A DNA stretch of 64,000 nucleotides from Lysobacterales bacterium (GCA_020442465.1 JAGRJY010000086.1:1-64000); one strand, 5' to 3'. Numbered from the stretch's first letter, positions 30,201 through 41,487 are shown. Notes: generated from the letters alone by a model not told the origin. Numbers and translations: made by a program.

Positions 30201-31646
30201 TACAACTACGTGCGTGAGGTCGACTACTGCTCCGGCGCAGCCATCTGCCTGCCTCGCGCGCTGTTCGATGAACTGGGCGGCTTCGACCCGCTCTACGCAC
30301 CGGCCTACTACGAAGACACCGACCTGGCGATGAAAGTGCATGCCAAGGGCCTGCGTGTGCTCTACCAGCCCCGGTCCGAAGTGATCCATTTCGAGGGGAT
30401 CAGTTCGGGCACGGACACGTCGTCAGGCATCAAGCGCTACCAGGTGGTCAATCAGGAGAAGTTCCTCGACCGTTGGCGCGAAACCCTCGCGGGACATGCG
30501 AAACCGGGCACCGACATCCGCATCGCCCGCGAACACCGCTGTCGTCGGCGTGTGCTGGTGATCGACGCCACGACGCCACAGCCGGACCAGGACTCGGGCT
30601 CGGTACGCCTGGTCAACCTGCTGCGCATCCTGCAGCAGGACGGCGCGGCCGTGACCTTCTTCGCCGACAACCGGGCCTGGGACGGCGCCTACAGCGAAGC
30701 GCTACAGCAGTTGGGCATGGAAGTGCTGTGGCACCCGCACCTGGACGACCCACTCGCCTGGTTGCGCGAGCACGGCCGCTCCCTGGACATGGTGATCGTG
30801 AGCCGGCACTACGTGCTCAACCTGTACATGGACGTGCTGCGTCGCTATGCGCCCGCAGCCAAGGTCGTGTTCGATACCGTCGACCTGCACTATCTGCGCG
30901 AGCAGCGCGAGGCCGAGCTGGCCGGTCGCGAAGACATGCGCCGCACTGCCGCCGAAACCCGCCGCCGCGAGCTCGACCTGATCCGCCGCGCCGACATCAC
31001 CCTGGTGGTCAGCCCGGTCGAACAGGAGCTGCTGGCACGCGAAGCACCGGGGGCTCGCGTCGACGTGCTCTCGAACGTGCATGAGGTCGTCGGTTGCCGG
31101 CGTCCTTTCGACGAACGACGCGACATCATGTTCGTCGGCGGCTTCCAGCACCCGCCCAATGTCGACGCGGTCGAGTGGTTCTGCGGCGCGATCTGGCCCA
31201 TCGTGCACGCCAGCGAGCCGGAGCTGCGCTTCCACATCATCGGCAGCAAAATGCCCGACGCGCTGCGACGCCTCGCCGATCAGGAAGGGGTCGTGGTGCA
31301 CGGCTTCGTGCCCGACATCGAACCGTATCTGGACGGCAGCCGGCTGGCCGTCGCGCCGCTGCGCTACGGCGCCGGGGTCAAGGGCAAGGTCAACATGAGC
31401 ATGGCCTACGGACAGCCGGTGATCGCGACCCCGATCGCGGTCGAGGGCATGTTCCTTCAGGCCGGCGAGGAAGCGCTGGTGGCGGAGTCAGCCGAGGACT
31501 TCGCCGACGCACTGCTGCGCGCCTACCGCGATCCGGAACTGTGGCAGCAGCTGTCCGCAGCCGGGCTTGCCAACGTCGAACGGCATTTCAGTTTCGACGC
31601 GGCACGGCGCGCGGTGCGCCACCTGTGGAGTGATGCGCGGGCGTGA
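27201..31646 (+). CDS. Giant multidomain glycosyltransferase (GT4 - coiled coil - GT2 - GT4)
   Basis: 1481 aa. Seen: an N-terminal GT-B/GT4 module, with LLHVLHGWGGGAERFV near 250, LVPGRIHAGKGERLL near 480 and a donor-site region AETYSYTLSEMRSLG near 555. A charged coiled coil follows (about 650-765). A GT2 module begins ASVVIPAYNHLDHT at about 853, with LNNDTAV as its DxD-like motif and YEDTDLAMKVHAKG. A third, GT4-like module begins VLVIDATTPQPDQDSGS near 1117 and ends with PLRYGAGVKGKVNMSMAYG. Such fusions build O-antigen, capsule or rhamnan-like chains. No polymerase, flippase or sugar-nucleotide genes adjoin it. Start uncertain: ATG 27201 has no strong ribosome binding site. Diverges from mrcB. 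Confidence 0.88.
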   Translation: MRSLAVPTPDSARRGLNGPVATDQRDTILLPTPTAIPNLRIAVYGSPDIAPPASWWRALRAVGPITLCSHEPLSAQTEGSGVEAGCLVTSPEEPEQVLRALATLGGAQAWLLVRRDAVLPAGLPQRVARWMAAAGGRAVSPCTPEFGQPPRVDQALVGNLAAQAERAGDTAAARDRWMWNRGRRASLEVRGASALLSLWPAALLARLDAEAGSMQHAPALLMQDSWVEAGSAQTVATTSGEHIGLDQRPVLLHVLHGWGGGAERFVSDFASHDTAFQHLILRAETDPTRQLAGVALTLHRPGEESALQRWPLAPAIASCVLQHAMHAEILRRICADYGVGGLLVSSAIGHALDVLDTGLPTAIVCHDYFPVWPGLSADFGDTRADFGAGALAAALTQDPHGFPFGTRDPEHWQSLRDRWVRRIVERNMPLFAPSTTVRANLTRIEPSLAAASWVMAPHGLAPWPKPAPDWTAQRAPVRLLVPGRIHAGKGERLLRALAQRLPDGIELILLGAGAAGMQFFGCRGFHVVMNYERDALPQWIAELRPAAALLLSTVAETYSYTLSEMRSLGVPVLATRRGSFAERIRDGVDGALIDVDPEALLRWMQGLLDGTASLPPGTTPDTPLDTPSLDDMCRRYDDALALEPPALPPIESMSPTELALSEAEFTRDALHEELASTRNRLTASVDESDRRGTWAREQSALAEERLDWARNLEDELGGTKTALQSANDHVDELGVEIRRLQERENELESIIQDVTRHRDEILASSSWRLTRPLRGARRLVDRVHATLRYRLARLASLQRRGTQSLRTRGLNATLRRAQEELRRGTKSPGPAAVHVDVSRDLSGIAFAHHDAPRASVVIPAYNHLDHTITCLRSLAEHAPALAMEVIVVDDCGQDETAELLPAVPGLVFHRNAENLGFIGACNAGASLARGEFVVFLNNDTAVRAGWLDALVETFDRHRDVGLVGAKLIYPDGRLQEAGGIVFADGSGWNYGRFDDPGAPAYNYVREVDYCSGAAICLPRALFDELGGFDPLYAPAYYEDTDLAMKVHAKGLRVLYQPRSEVIHFEGISSGTDTSSGIKRYQVVNQEKFLDRWRETLAGHAKPGTDIRIAREHRCRRRVLVIDATTPQPDQDSGSVRLVNLLRILQQDGAAVTFFADNRAWDGAYSEALQQLGMEVLWHPHLDDPLAWLREHGRSLDMVIVSRHYVLNLYMDVLRRYAPAAKVVFDTVDLHYLREQREAELAGREDMRRTAAETRRRELDLIRRADITLVVSPVEQELLAREAPGARVDVLSNVHEVVGCRRPFDERRDIMFVGGFQHPPNVDAVEWFCGAIWPIVHASEPELRFHIIGSKMPDALRRLADQEGVVVHGFVPDIEPYLDGSRLAVAPLRYGAGVKGKVNMSMAYGQPVIATPIAVEGMFLQAGEEALVAESAEDFADALLRAYRDPELWQQLSAAGLANVERHFSFDAARRAVRHLWSDARA

Positions 31647-31824
31647 GTTGCCGCGCTGCAGCCCGACGAATCGTCGTGTTCAGGGCACGATGCCGCACAT
31701 CGTTTCGGGAGCAGCGCGGGCACATTCCCTCGGCCCGCACTGATTCGTCATTGAGCGGCGCTCCAAGCCTGTACTGACCCGCGCAGCTTCTTCTGCAGGC
31801 GACCTCAGAAGCGAAGATTCGCCG

Positions 31825-32076
31825 TCACCTGTGCGGACAGCCGGGCCAGCAACAAGGCCTCCGCATGCCCTTGCGCATCTTGTCGATGCCGACTTCGATT
31901 CGCCGTGCCCGGGTATCCGACTTCTTGGCGGAAGTCACCCAACAGACCCATTCATTGCGCGCGAGCGGAGTGATGTCGAGCCACAAGGTCGTGGCGACCG
32001 ACTCGGACTCGATGGCCTCCCGTAGATCGGGCGGCAGCTCGTGGATGGTGCCGCCAGGAAGGAGCTTCTTGGTCAT
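31825..32076 (-). CDS. YdeI/OmpD-associated-like short protein
   Basis: 83-aa protein resembling the C-terminal part of the YdeI/OmpD-associated (bacteriocin-protection) family. Seen: LARNEWVCWVTSAKKSDTRARRIE followed by a Cys-rich end, RRPCCWPGCPHR, which I recognise as typical of the short members. The start ATG at 32076 has AAGGAAA upstream; a GTG/ATG start at 32097 is also open. Full-length YdeI proteins are about twice as long. It may be a natural short form rather than a fragment, since the start and ribosome binding site are good. Role unknown. Confidence 0.72.
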   Translation of the reverse strand: MTKKLLPGGTIHELPPDLREAIESESVATTLWLDITPLARNEWVCWVTSAKKSDTRARRIEVGIDKMRKGMRRPCCWPGCPHR

Positions 32077-32126
32077 GAACGCGTTTCCTTGATGCATCGC
32101 CCGGGAGCGACCGCGAAACGTCGTGT

Positions 32127-34607
<2,481 letters not shown>

Positions 34608-34674
34608 ATCAGCGCGCCGGCCACCACAGCGCCCCGCTTCGCGCGGCGGCTGGTCGGGGCGAAGGTGTACGAGG

Positions 34675-36822
34675 TCAGGCGGAGCGTCGCGCTTCGACCA
34701 CGCCCGGGACGCCAGCCATCCGCGCGAGCAGCGCGCCCAACTGCTCGTAGTCCTGCACTTTCAGGCCGAAACGGAGTTCGGCCATGCCGCGCTGCTCGTC
34801 GACGCGGCTTTCGAGCGCGAGGATGTGGGCGTTGCCGGTGCCGATGATGTTGGTCAGATCCTTGATCAACCACTTGCGGTCGAACGCGCGAACCAGCACG
34901 TCGACGGCAAAACTCTGATTCCCTGCCTTGCCCCAATCCACCGGCAGCACCCGCTCGGGATGCCGCGATGCCAGGCGTTCCATCGCGGGGCAGCCCTCGC
35001 GATGAATGCTGATGCCGCGTCCCTGGGTGAGATAGCCGACGATGGGGTCGCCAGCGACCGGCTGGCAGCAGCGTGCCAGCTGGGTCATCAGGTTGCCCAC
35101 GCCTTCGATGGTGAAGCCCTTGGCCGGCTTCGGCGGCCGGATGGTCGACGGCGGCTGGCGCGAAGTATCGGCGGGCGTCCTGGCCTCGTGCATCGCGCGC
35201 GCGACCTGGGTCGGGCCGATGTCGCCCAATGCGACCGCCACGTACAGATCGTCGAGTTTGGTCAGCCGCAGCTTGGACAGGGCAGCGGCGAGCTCGGATA
35301 CCGGCAGGCCGAGCCGCTTGAGCTCGCGCTCGAGTACCTCGCGCCCTTCGCTCAGGTTGCGCTCGAGGTCGAGCTTGTGGAACCACGCCCGCACCTTGTC
35401 CCGGGCGCGGGCGCTGGCGAGGTAGCCGTGATGCGACAGCAGCCAGTCGCGCTTGGGCGCCGAATGCTTGCCGGTCAGGATCTCGATGCGATCACCACTG
35501 CGCGGCTGGTGATGCAGCGGCACGATCCGCCCGTTGACCTTGGCACCCTGGCAGCGGTGCCCGACCTCGGTGTGCACATGGTAGGCAAAATCCAGCACCG
35601 TTCCGCCGGTAGGCAGATCGATCACCTGCCCCTGCGGCGTCAGCACGTAAATCCGGTCTTCGACCAGCTCGGTCGACAACCCGGCGGCCAGCGTCTCGTC
35701 GTCGGCCTCCTTCGCATCGAGCAGCTGGCGCATCCAGGCAATCTTGCGTTCGAATTCGGCGTCGCCGCTGCCGCCTTCCTTGTAGCGCCAGTGCGCCGCG
35801 ACGCCGAGCTCGGCATGCTGGTGCATGTCGTGGGTGCGAATCTGCACTTCCACGGTCTTTCCGCCCGGGCCCACCACCGCAGTGTGCAACGACCGGTAGT
35901 TGTTGCCCTTCGGGTGCGCGATGTAGTCGTCGAACTCCTGCGGAATCGGCGTCCACAGATTGTGCACCACGCCGAGAACCGCATAGCACGCGGCCACATC
36001 GTCGACCAGCACGCGCACGGCGCGGATGTCGTAGAGCTCGCTGAACGGCACGTCCTTGCGCTGCATCTTTTTCCAGATGCTGTAGATGTGCTTCGGCCGA
36101 CCCGCCACCTCGCCGGCGATGCCGGCGTCGGCGAGCGCCTCGCGAAGGTCCTGCTTGAACGATTCGATGAAGCGCTCGCGGTCGACGCGCCGCTCGTCCA
36201 GCATGCGCGCAATGCGCTTGTAGGTGTCTTCATGCAGGTAGCGGAAGGCAAGGTCTTCCAGCTCCCACTTGATCTGCCAGATTCCGAGCCGGTTCGCCAA
36301 CGGCGAGTGGATGTCCGTGGTCAGTCGTGCCAGGGCTTCCCGTTGGTCCGGCTCCGCACGACTGGCACTGCGCATGCGCACGAGCTGGCGGGCGAGCAGA
36401 ATCCACACCACCCGCAGGTCACGAACGATGGCCAGCAGGAGTCGCCGCAGCCCTTCGGCACGCTGACGGCCGCCGTGCTCCTCGTGCAACACCCAGACCT
36501 TTTCCGCCTGGCGCTGGCCATCCAGCAAACCGTGGACGTGCTCCGACACCGGCCCGGTGTACGACGGATCCGCACCGAGATCGAAGAGCAGGCTGGCGGC
36601 GAGGGTATCCGCGTCGGCGTTCAGCTGGTCCAGCACGACCAGGGTGTCGATCGTGCGGCCGGCCGACAGCGGCTGCCTCTGCAGGCGCTCTTCGGCCCAG
36701 GCGATCAGCGCATCCGGCAGCGCCGGTGCCCGATCGCCGCGCGAATCCGACCAGTGCGCCAGACTGGCGTCTCGGATCGGACTGGGGCGGTTCGTCGTCG
36801 TGGCGGTCACTGCGATCACCAT
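34675..36822 (-). CDS. relA: (p)ppGpp synthetase RelA
   Basis: 715-aa RelA/SpoT homologue. It makes (p)ppGpp on stalled ribosomes. Seen: a degenerate N-terminal hydrolase domain lacking the HD motif (LLFDLGADPSYTG in its place), which indicates RelA rather than SpoT. The synthetase domain has DIRAVRVLVDD, HPKGNNYRSLHTAVVG and AELGVAAHWRYKEGG. A TGS domain (VYVLTPQGQVIDLPTGGTVLDF) and C-terminal Zn-finger and ACT domains follow (LARCCQPVAGD, HREGCP). The ATG at 36822 sits inside a TGCATTATGG segment that could also act as a -10 element. If transcription starts just after it, translation may begin at a GTG a few codons in. It lies directly downstream of a strong terminator hairpin belonging to the preceding gene. 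Confidence 0.96.
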   Translation of the reverse strand: MVIAVTATTTNRPSPIRDASLAHWSDSRGDRAPALPDALIAWAEERLQRQPLSAGRTIDTLVVLDQLNADADTLAASLLFDLGADPSYTGPVSEHVHGLLDGQRQAEKVWVLHEEHGGRQRAEGLRRLLLAIVRDLRVVWILLARQLVRMRSASRAEPDQREALARLTTDIHSPLANRLGIWQIKWELEDLAFRYLHEDTYKRIARMLDERRVDRERFIESFKQDLREALADAGIAGEVAGRPKHIYSIWKKMQRKDVPFSELYDIRAVRVLVDDVAACYAVLGVVHNLWTPIPQEFDDYIAHPKGNNYRSLHTAVVGPGGKTVEVQIRTHDMHQHAELGVAAHWRYKEGGSGDAEFERKIAWMRQLLDAKEADDETLAAGLSTELVEDRIYVLTPQGQVIDLPTGGTVLDFAYHVHTEVGHRCQGAKVNGRIVPLHHQPRSGDRIEILTGKHSAPKRDWLLSHHGYLASARARDKVRAWFHKLDLERNLSEGREVLERELKRLGLPVSELAAALSKLRLTKLDDLYVAVALGDIGPTQVARAMHEARTPADTSRQPPSTIRPPKPAKGFTIEGVGNLMTQLARCCQPVAGDPIVGYLTQGRGISIHREGCPAMERLASRHPERVLPVDWGKAGNQSFAVDVLVRAFDRKWLIKDLTNIIGTGNAHILALESRVDEQRGMAELRFGLKVQDYEQLGALLARMAGVPGVVEARRSA

Positions 36823-36828
36823 AATGCA

Positions 36829-36854
36829 AAACGCCGGAGCAGGCTCCGGCGTTT
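36829..36854 (-). terminator. Rho-independent terminator
   Basis: An 11-bp perfect stem (AAACGCCGGAG at 36829-36839 and CTCCGGCGTTT at 36844-36854) with a 4-nt loop; on the minus strand it is followed by TTTTGCATT. It ends the transcript of the secreted DUF11-like gene (stop at 36879) and lies only 6 nt before the relA start codon. Confidence 0.85.
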
Positions 36855-36878
36855 CATCGCGCCAGCTTCACTCCCTCA

Positions 36879-38843
36879 TCAGGAAGGAGGCGGGGCGGGG
36901 TAAATGATCGTGAAGGGCTTCGAGCGGCTTTCCGGCGGAACGCCGTCGTCGACGACCTCGATCGTGCAATTCAGCACCGCCGGTGTCGACAGACCCGAAA
37001 CCGGGCGGATGATCACCGCAAACGGGGCACTGGCACCAAGCGCAGGATTCTCTGTGAGCACGCCAGTGATATTGCCGCAATCAATGTAGCGCAGCTTGTC
37101 ATCGAGCAGGACCATGCTGACGTTCTGCGATGCCTCGTCAGTGGCGGTCGGCGGACCGGGCACGATGTCGGTGACGAATGCAGACTGGGTCACCGGTGAG
37201 CAGGGATTGCACGCGAGCACGTTGATGACACTGGAAGCCAACGTGAAGTCCGGTGGGTCGTTGACCGCGTTGATCGTGACTGGCACTTGGCGAGTCACTG
37301 GCGCGGAGTTGCCATCGGTCGCTGACACCGTCACCGTGACCGAACCGTTCTGGTCGGCGGCCGGCGTCACCATCAGCTGGTAGCTGTTGCCGCCCAGCGG
37401 GGTGATCGAAATGTTGCCGTTCGGCAGCACCGTCTGGTTGCTCGACGTCGCGGTCGGCGTCGCCACCGGGTCGCCTTCCGCATCGGTGACGGTGAAGCTC
37501 GCGGTGCCGCTGCCGTCCTCATCGAAGGCGGCCAGCGTAATGGTCGAGATGACCGGCGGCTGGTTGGAAATCGGCGTCGCGGTGGTCCAGCGGCCGTTGT
37601 CGGTGATGTTCGCGTCCGCCCGGGCAGACTCGGACGGACTCACGAACGCGGCATAGCCCATCGCCGCTGCAGGGCCAGGCAAAACGCCGTCGGCGAAACG
37701 ACGGCTCAGCGTCAACAGCAGCGATTCGCCGACGCCCACCGTCATGCCATCTTCGCGGATCGGGAACGACAGTCCATCGAGACCGCAGCTGGAGGTCGAA
37801 CCGCCAAGGCGCTCGCAGGTATCGCCGGCGCCGCCCTGGGCCATGGCCGAGGCCAGGATGCCGCCCGGCAGGGGCACGAACTCACGCAGGCGCACGCCCT
37901 GCGCCGCGGCCTCTCCGACATTCTCGATGCGGACCTGGAACTCGAACGACTGACCCGGAATCGCGTTGATTCCGGCAAGCGGCGCGCCGCCCACCTGTTC
38001 GAGGGTGACGATGAGATCGGGCGCGCTGAGGGCGCTGCCGTCCTCGAAGTTGCCGACGAAGATGCTGCCGCCACCGCTGCTTCCTGGCGTCGGCAGGATG
38101 AGTGCGCCCGGCGTCGTGCATTGCACAGCGGGCCCGCTGCCGACCTGCGTCACGGTCGGGCTCAGGGTCAGCGTGCCCGGGCTGTAAGTCAGCGATGTGA
38201 CGCCGCGCAGCATCTCGGCAGCGCCGATATCGAAGAACACGTCGTTCGGATCGGCCAGCGCGACGGTCAGACCAGTGCTGACGTAGCTCGTGCACAGAAT
38301 CGGATCGGACACGCGCACATCGAAGCGACGCGCATTCACGTCGTAGTAGACCTGCTGCGCAATCGTGCGAGTAACCTGGCCCGGAAACAGGATGTCGTAC
38401 ACATCCGGATCGGAACCCGACCCCTGACCGGTGCCGAACACGTTGGTGGTGACGCAGTCGCCGCTGAGCAACTCATTGAGTGCCAGCGACACATTGCCGC
38501 TGGACACGGTGTAGTCGATCGGAGAAGTCAGGCCAGTCGGCAGCAACCCCCCGGCCGTGATGATCGGATAGCTGCGTCCGTCGATGTTCACGCTCATGCC
38601 GGTGGTCGCACCCGCGGCGCCGCAGGTGACGTTGCCGGCGCGGGTGATCGCCGTCAGCACGTGCGTGGTGGGCGCGTAGCCGAGCGAATTCAGCGTGAAC
38701 ACACGCTCGGTGGTCGCGCTGCCGCCGGCGCTGCTGACCACGCGGAGATTCGGCTCGGCCGCCAGAGACAGGTTCGCTGTGAGACCAAGGAAGACGGCGA
38801 GGCCCAGGGCCTGCGGGCGACACAGCGGTAGCAATCTATTCAA
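36879..38843 (-). CDS. Secreted protein with DUF11-like and Ig-like domains
   Basis: 654-aa exported protein. Seen: an N-terminal signal peptide (about residues 1-28, ending LSLAAEP), an N-terminal beta-rich region with several paired cysteines, and a Ser/Gly linker (GSSGGGSIF). A DUF11-like domain (DLIVTLEQVGG...FEFQVRIENVGEAAAQGV) follows. Ig/cadherin-like repeats come next, opening with NQPPVISTI and carrying the typical FTVTDAEGDPV and VTVSATDGNSAP strands. There is no LPXTG or autotransporter domain. Such proteins are usually large extracellular or outer-membrane-associated adhesins of unknown ligand. No C-terminal sorting signal was recognised, so the secretion route past the outer membrane is unclear. 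It ends before a clear terminator. Confidence 0.72.
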   Translation of the reverse strand: MNRLLPLCRPQALGLAVFLGLTANLSLAAEPNLRVVSSAGGSATTERVFTLNSLGYAPTTHVLTAITRAGNVTCGAAGATTGMSVNIDGRSYPIITAGGLLPTGLTSPIDYTVSSGNVSLALNELLSGDCVTTNVFGTGQGSGSDPDVYDILFPGQVTRTIAQQVYYDVNARRFDVRVSDPILCTSYVSTGLTVALADPNDVFFDIGAAEMLRGVTSLTYSPGTLTLSPTVTQVGSGPAVQCTTPGALILPTPGSSGGGSIFVGNFEDGSALSAPDLIVTLEQVGGAPLAGINAIPGQSFEFQVRIENVGEAAAQGVRLREFVPLPGGILASAMAQGGAGDTCERLGGSTSSCGLDGLSFPIREDGMTVGVGESLLLTLSRRFADGVLPGPAAAMGYAAFVSPSESARADANITDNGRWTTATPISNQPPVISTITLAAFDEDGSGTASFTVTDAEGDPVATPTATSSNQTVLPNGNISITPLGGNSYQLMVTPAADQNGSVTVTVSATDGNSAPVTRQVPVTINAVNDPPDFTLASSVINVLACNPCSPVTQSAFVTDIVPGPPTATDEASQNVSMVLLDDKLRYIDCGNITGVLTENPALGASAPFAVIIRPVSGLSTPAVLNCTIEVVDDGVPPESRSKPFTIIYPAPPPS

Positions 38844-39088
38844 GCGGAGTTCCTGGTATGCCTTGCAGTCGGATCGCGCCCACCGGTCCAGAGCCGGACC
38901 GGCAGCCTGCGCCGCATTGTACCTGTTGTCGGCGCTTGTCTCAGCGCGTCGGCCCAGCGGGTGACGAAGGGTCGATTCTCGGTGCCGACCGGAGTAGGCG
39001 GCCGGTCTTATTCAGTTATCCCGTTCATGCCGACATTTTCTTAACACCCTAGAGTGGACACCGAACACTGCACCGGGAGGATGCCACG

Positions 39089-39538
39089 ATGTATTCCGAA
39101 GCGTTGGGCCGCGAGGTCCGCCAGGTCGATCGGCTGATCGGCCACTATGCCGAATCGCACCGCCATCCGAGCAATGTCCTGATTCACTGGATCTGCGTCC
39201 CGATCATCGTCTGGTGCACGCTGACGCTGTTCTGGGTCATTCACCCCTACCTCGCCGCAGGCGCTTCGGCATTGGCCATCGTGTACTACGCACGGTTGTC
39301 GCTGCCGTTCACGCTGGTCATGGCGGCGTTCGCGGTGGCCTGCCTCGCCAGCCTGACGGTGCTGCCGCACGCAGGCTGGATCGCTCTTGCGCTGTTCGTG
39401 GTGACCTGGGTGTTCCAGTTCATCGGACACAAGATCGAGGGCAAGAAGCCCTCGTTCTTCGAAGACCTGCAGTACCTGCTCGTCGGACCGATCTTTCTGC
39501 TGGCCAAACTGTTCCGCCGACTCGGACTGCCGTATTGA
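39089..39538 (+). CDS. Mpo1-like (DUF962) membrane protein
   Basis: 149-aa integral membrane protein of the Mpo1/DUF962 family. Yeast Mpo1 is an Fe(II)-dependent dioxygenase that shortens 2-hydroxy fatty acids by one carbon. Seen: the N-terminal YAESHRHPSNVLIHWICVP with family histidines, hydrophobic helices, and the C-terminal FQFIGHKIEGKKPSFFEDLQYLLVGP, which holds the second conserved histidine. Bacterial function is not proven. The stop codon overlaps a TTG that may start the next gene. Upstream 38844-39088 (245 bp) is a divergent intergenic region from the secreted protein gene; nothing else was recognised there. Confidence 0.88.
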   Translation: MYSEALGREVRQVDRLIGHYAESHRHPSNVLIHWICVPIIVWCTLTLFWVIHPYLAAGASALAIVYYARLSLPFTLVMAAFAVACLASLTVLPHAGWIALALFVVTWVFQFIGHKIEGKKPSFFEDLQYLLVGPIFLLAKLFRRLGLPY

Positions 39539-40566
39539 GCCCGGTCGCGGCGCAGGGCGAACCGGTCGACGTGATGGTGTTCGGCGCGGGTGCGATCGGC
39601 CTCTGGGTCGGCGGCATGCTCGCCCAGTCTGGGCTGCGCGTTCACTTCGTTGCCCGCGCTGGCACCGTGGGCGCGCTGCGTGCACGCGGACTCAAGCTGT
39701 ACCCACTGGATGGTGCCGAACGCACGGTCGCGCCCGACTCGCTCTCAGCGAGCGAGTCGCTGGATGAGGCACCACAAGCCCGTTTGATGCTGTTGACGGT
39801 CAAGGGCACCGCCACCCGCGAAGCGGCCGAAGCCATCGAACGTTCGCACCTCGCCGGCACACCGCTGATTTCGTTCCAGAACGGCGTCGACAACCCCGGT
39901 CGGGTCCGCGCCGCGTCGCCGCGCACGCCGGTGCTGGCGGGCATGGTTCCGTACAACGTGATCATTCCCGAGCCCGGCACCGTTCGACAGGCCAGCGACG
40001 GCAGGTTGATGTGTGCACGCGACGCGGTGAGCGAGTCATGGACTGCGGCATTCGCACGAGCCGGCATTCCGCTCGATCTGCGCGACGACATGGCCGCGGT
40101 GCAGTGGGGCAAGCTGCTGCTCAATCTCAACAATCCGGTCAACGCACTGACCGGACTCCCCCTGCGCGAACAACTGCTCGACCGCCGCTGTCGCAAGATC
40201 CTTGCGGGCCTGCAGCGCGAGGCACTGGACGCCATGGGGCGCGCTGGAATTCGTCCCGCGAGAGTGACACCGCTGCCGACACATTGGCTGCCTGCCTTTC
40301 TCTCTGCGCCCAACGCGATCTTCGTTCCGCTGGCGACCCGCATGCTGCGCATCCGGCCGGATGCACGCTCGTCGATGTACGACGATCGCGTCGCCGGCCG
40401 CGCCACCGAGATCGACGACCTGTGCGGCGCGGTGATCCGTCTGGCCGAATCGACCGGTCTGGATGCGCCCCTGAACCGAAGAATGAGAAGCCTCGTGCTG
40501 GAGTCCGAACCGGGGCGGTTCTACGCGCCCGAGGCCCTCGCCCGCGCCCTGCACGACGCCGCCTGA
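39535..40566 (+). CDS. panE: 2-dehydropantoate 2-reductase family protein
   Basis: About 343-aa NADPH-dependent reductase of the ketopantoate reductase family. Seen: the N-terminal Rossmann motif VFGAGAIGLWVGGMLAQSG, then LLTVKGTATREAAEAI with the conserved Lys, SFQNGVDN, and the C-terminal domain with WGKLLLNLNNPVNALTG and RATEIDDL. The start is uncertain. A TTG at 39535 overlaps the stop of the Mpo1-like gene and gives a 12-residue lead-in; a GTG at 39571 or ATG at 39574 would begin almost at the Rossmann strand, slightly too short. It may act in pantothenate synthesis or on another 2-oxo acid. Convergent with rlmH, 22 bp away. Confidence 0.85.
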   Translation: MSPVAAQGEPVDVMVFGAGAIGLWVGGMLAQSGLRVHFVARAGTVGALRARGLKLYPLDGAERTVAPDSLSASESLDEAPQARLMLLTVKGTATREAAEAIERSHLAGTPLISFQNGVDNPGRVRAASPRTPVLAGMVPYNVIIPEPGTVRQASDGRLMCARDAVSESWTAAFARAGIPLDLRDDMAAVQWGKLLLNLNNPVNALTGLPLREQLLDRRCRKILAGLQREALDAMGRAGIRPARVTPLPTHWLPAFLSAPNAIFVPLATRMLRIRPDARSSMYDDRVAGRATEIDDLCGAVIRLAESTGLDAPLNRRMRSLVLESEPGRFYAPEALARALHDAA

Positions 40567-40588
40567 GGCGAAGCGTCGCGGAGCCGGG

Positions 40589-41059
40589 TCAACCCCGGTG
40601 ATACGGATGATTGGCGAGCATCGACGCCGCCCGATACAGCTGCTCCAGCAGCACCACTCGAACCAGCGGATGGGGCAAGGTCAGCGGCCCCAACGACCAG
40701 CGCTCGTCGGCGCGCTCCAGCACCGCGGCCGAGTGACCTTCCGGCCCACCAATCAGAAAGGTCGGATCACGACCGCAGCCGCGCCAGAACTCCATGCGCT
40801 CGGCCAGCTGCTCCGATCTGTAGGGTTTGCCGCGGCCATCCAGCGCGACGCACCAGCACGATTTGGGCAGGGCTGCCAGCACCCGTTCGCCCTCGTCGGC
40901 CACGGCGCGATCAGCGCTGCGACCCTTGCCGCGCATGCCGGGCGCGATCTCGACGACGTCGATCGGCAGCCAGTGACTCAGACGCTTGGCATACTCGCCC
41001 TGACCTTCCAGCACCCAGGAAGGCATGCCGGTGCCCACAGCGACCAAGCGTCCGCGCAC
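40589..41059 (-). CDS. rlmH: 23S rRNA (pseudouridine1915-N3)-methyltransferase RlmH
   Basis: 156-aa SPOUT methyltransferase, E. coli length 155. It methylates pseudouridine 1915 in helix 69 of 23S rRNA. Seen: FLIGGPEGHS in the SAM-binding knot, LVRVVLLEQLYRA, and the conserved end ANHPYHRG. It lies 5 bp after rsfS and completes the conserved leuS-lptE-holA-nadD-rsfS-rlmH block. Confidence 0.97.
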   Translation of the reverse strand: MRGRLVAVGTGMPSWVLEGQGEYAKRLSHWLPIDVVEIAPGMRGKGRSADRAVADEGERVLAALPKSCWCVALDGRGKPYRSEQLAERMEFWRGCGRDPTFLIGGPEGHSAAVLERADERWSLGPLTLPHPLVRVVLLEQLYRAASMLANHPYHRG

Positions 41060-41064
41060 GCCGG

Positions 41065-41487
41065 CTACATCGCCTGGTCGGCGACCGGCTCCTGCTGTTC
41101 CGGAGCGTCGGCGTCACCGACGGTCCACAGCCTTTCCAGGCCGTAGAACTCGCGCGTCCGCGGCAGCATCACGTGCACCACCACATCACCGAGATCCACC
41201 AGCACCCACTCACCTTCCCGCTCACCTTCTACCCCCATGGGCGGCACGCCGGCATCCTTGGCCTTCCTGATGACTTCGTCGGCAATCGACTTGACGTGTC
41301 GCGACGAGGTGCCCGAGGTGATCACCATGAAATCGGTGACGCTGGTCTTGCCTCGCACATCGATGTCGCGGGATTCCTTGGCCTTGAGATCTTCGAGCGC
41401 GGCATGAACGATGCCGAGCAGGCGGGCGGAATCGGGCTGTTGGCGTTGGGGTTTCGGTCGGGCTGGCAGGGCGGCTCGGTTGGTCAA
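41065..41487 (-). CDS. rsfS: Ribosomal silencing factor RsfS
   Basis: 140-aa RsfS (formerly YbeB). It binds uL14 and keeps the ribosomal subunits apart in stationary phase. Seen: the core [39 protein letters not shown] and [17 protein letters not shown] followed by FYGLERLW. Slightly longer than E. coli RsfS through a basic N-terminal and an acidic C-terminal tail. 105 bp separates it from nadD. Confidence 0.97.
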   Translation of the reverse strand: MTNRAALPARPKPQRQQPDSARLLGIVHAALEDLKAKESRDIDVRGKTSVTDFMVITSGTSSRHVKSIADEVIRKAKDAGVPPMGVEGEREGEWVLVDLGDVVVHVMLPRTREFYGLERLWTVGDADAPEQQEPVADQAM

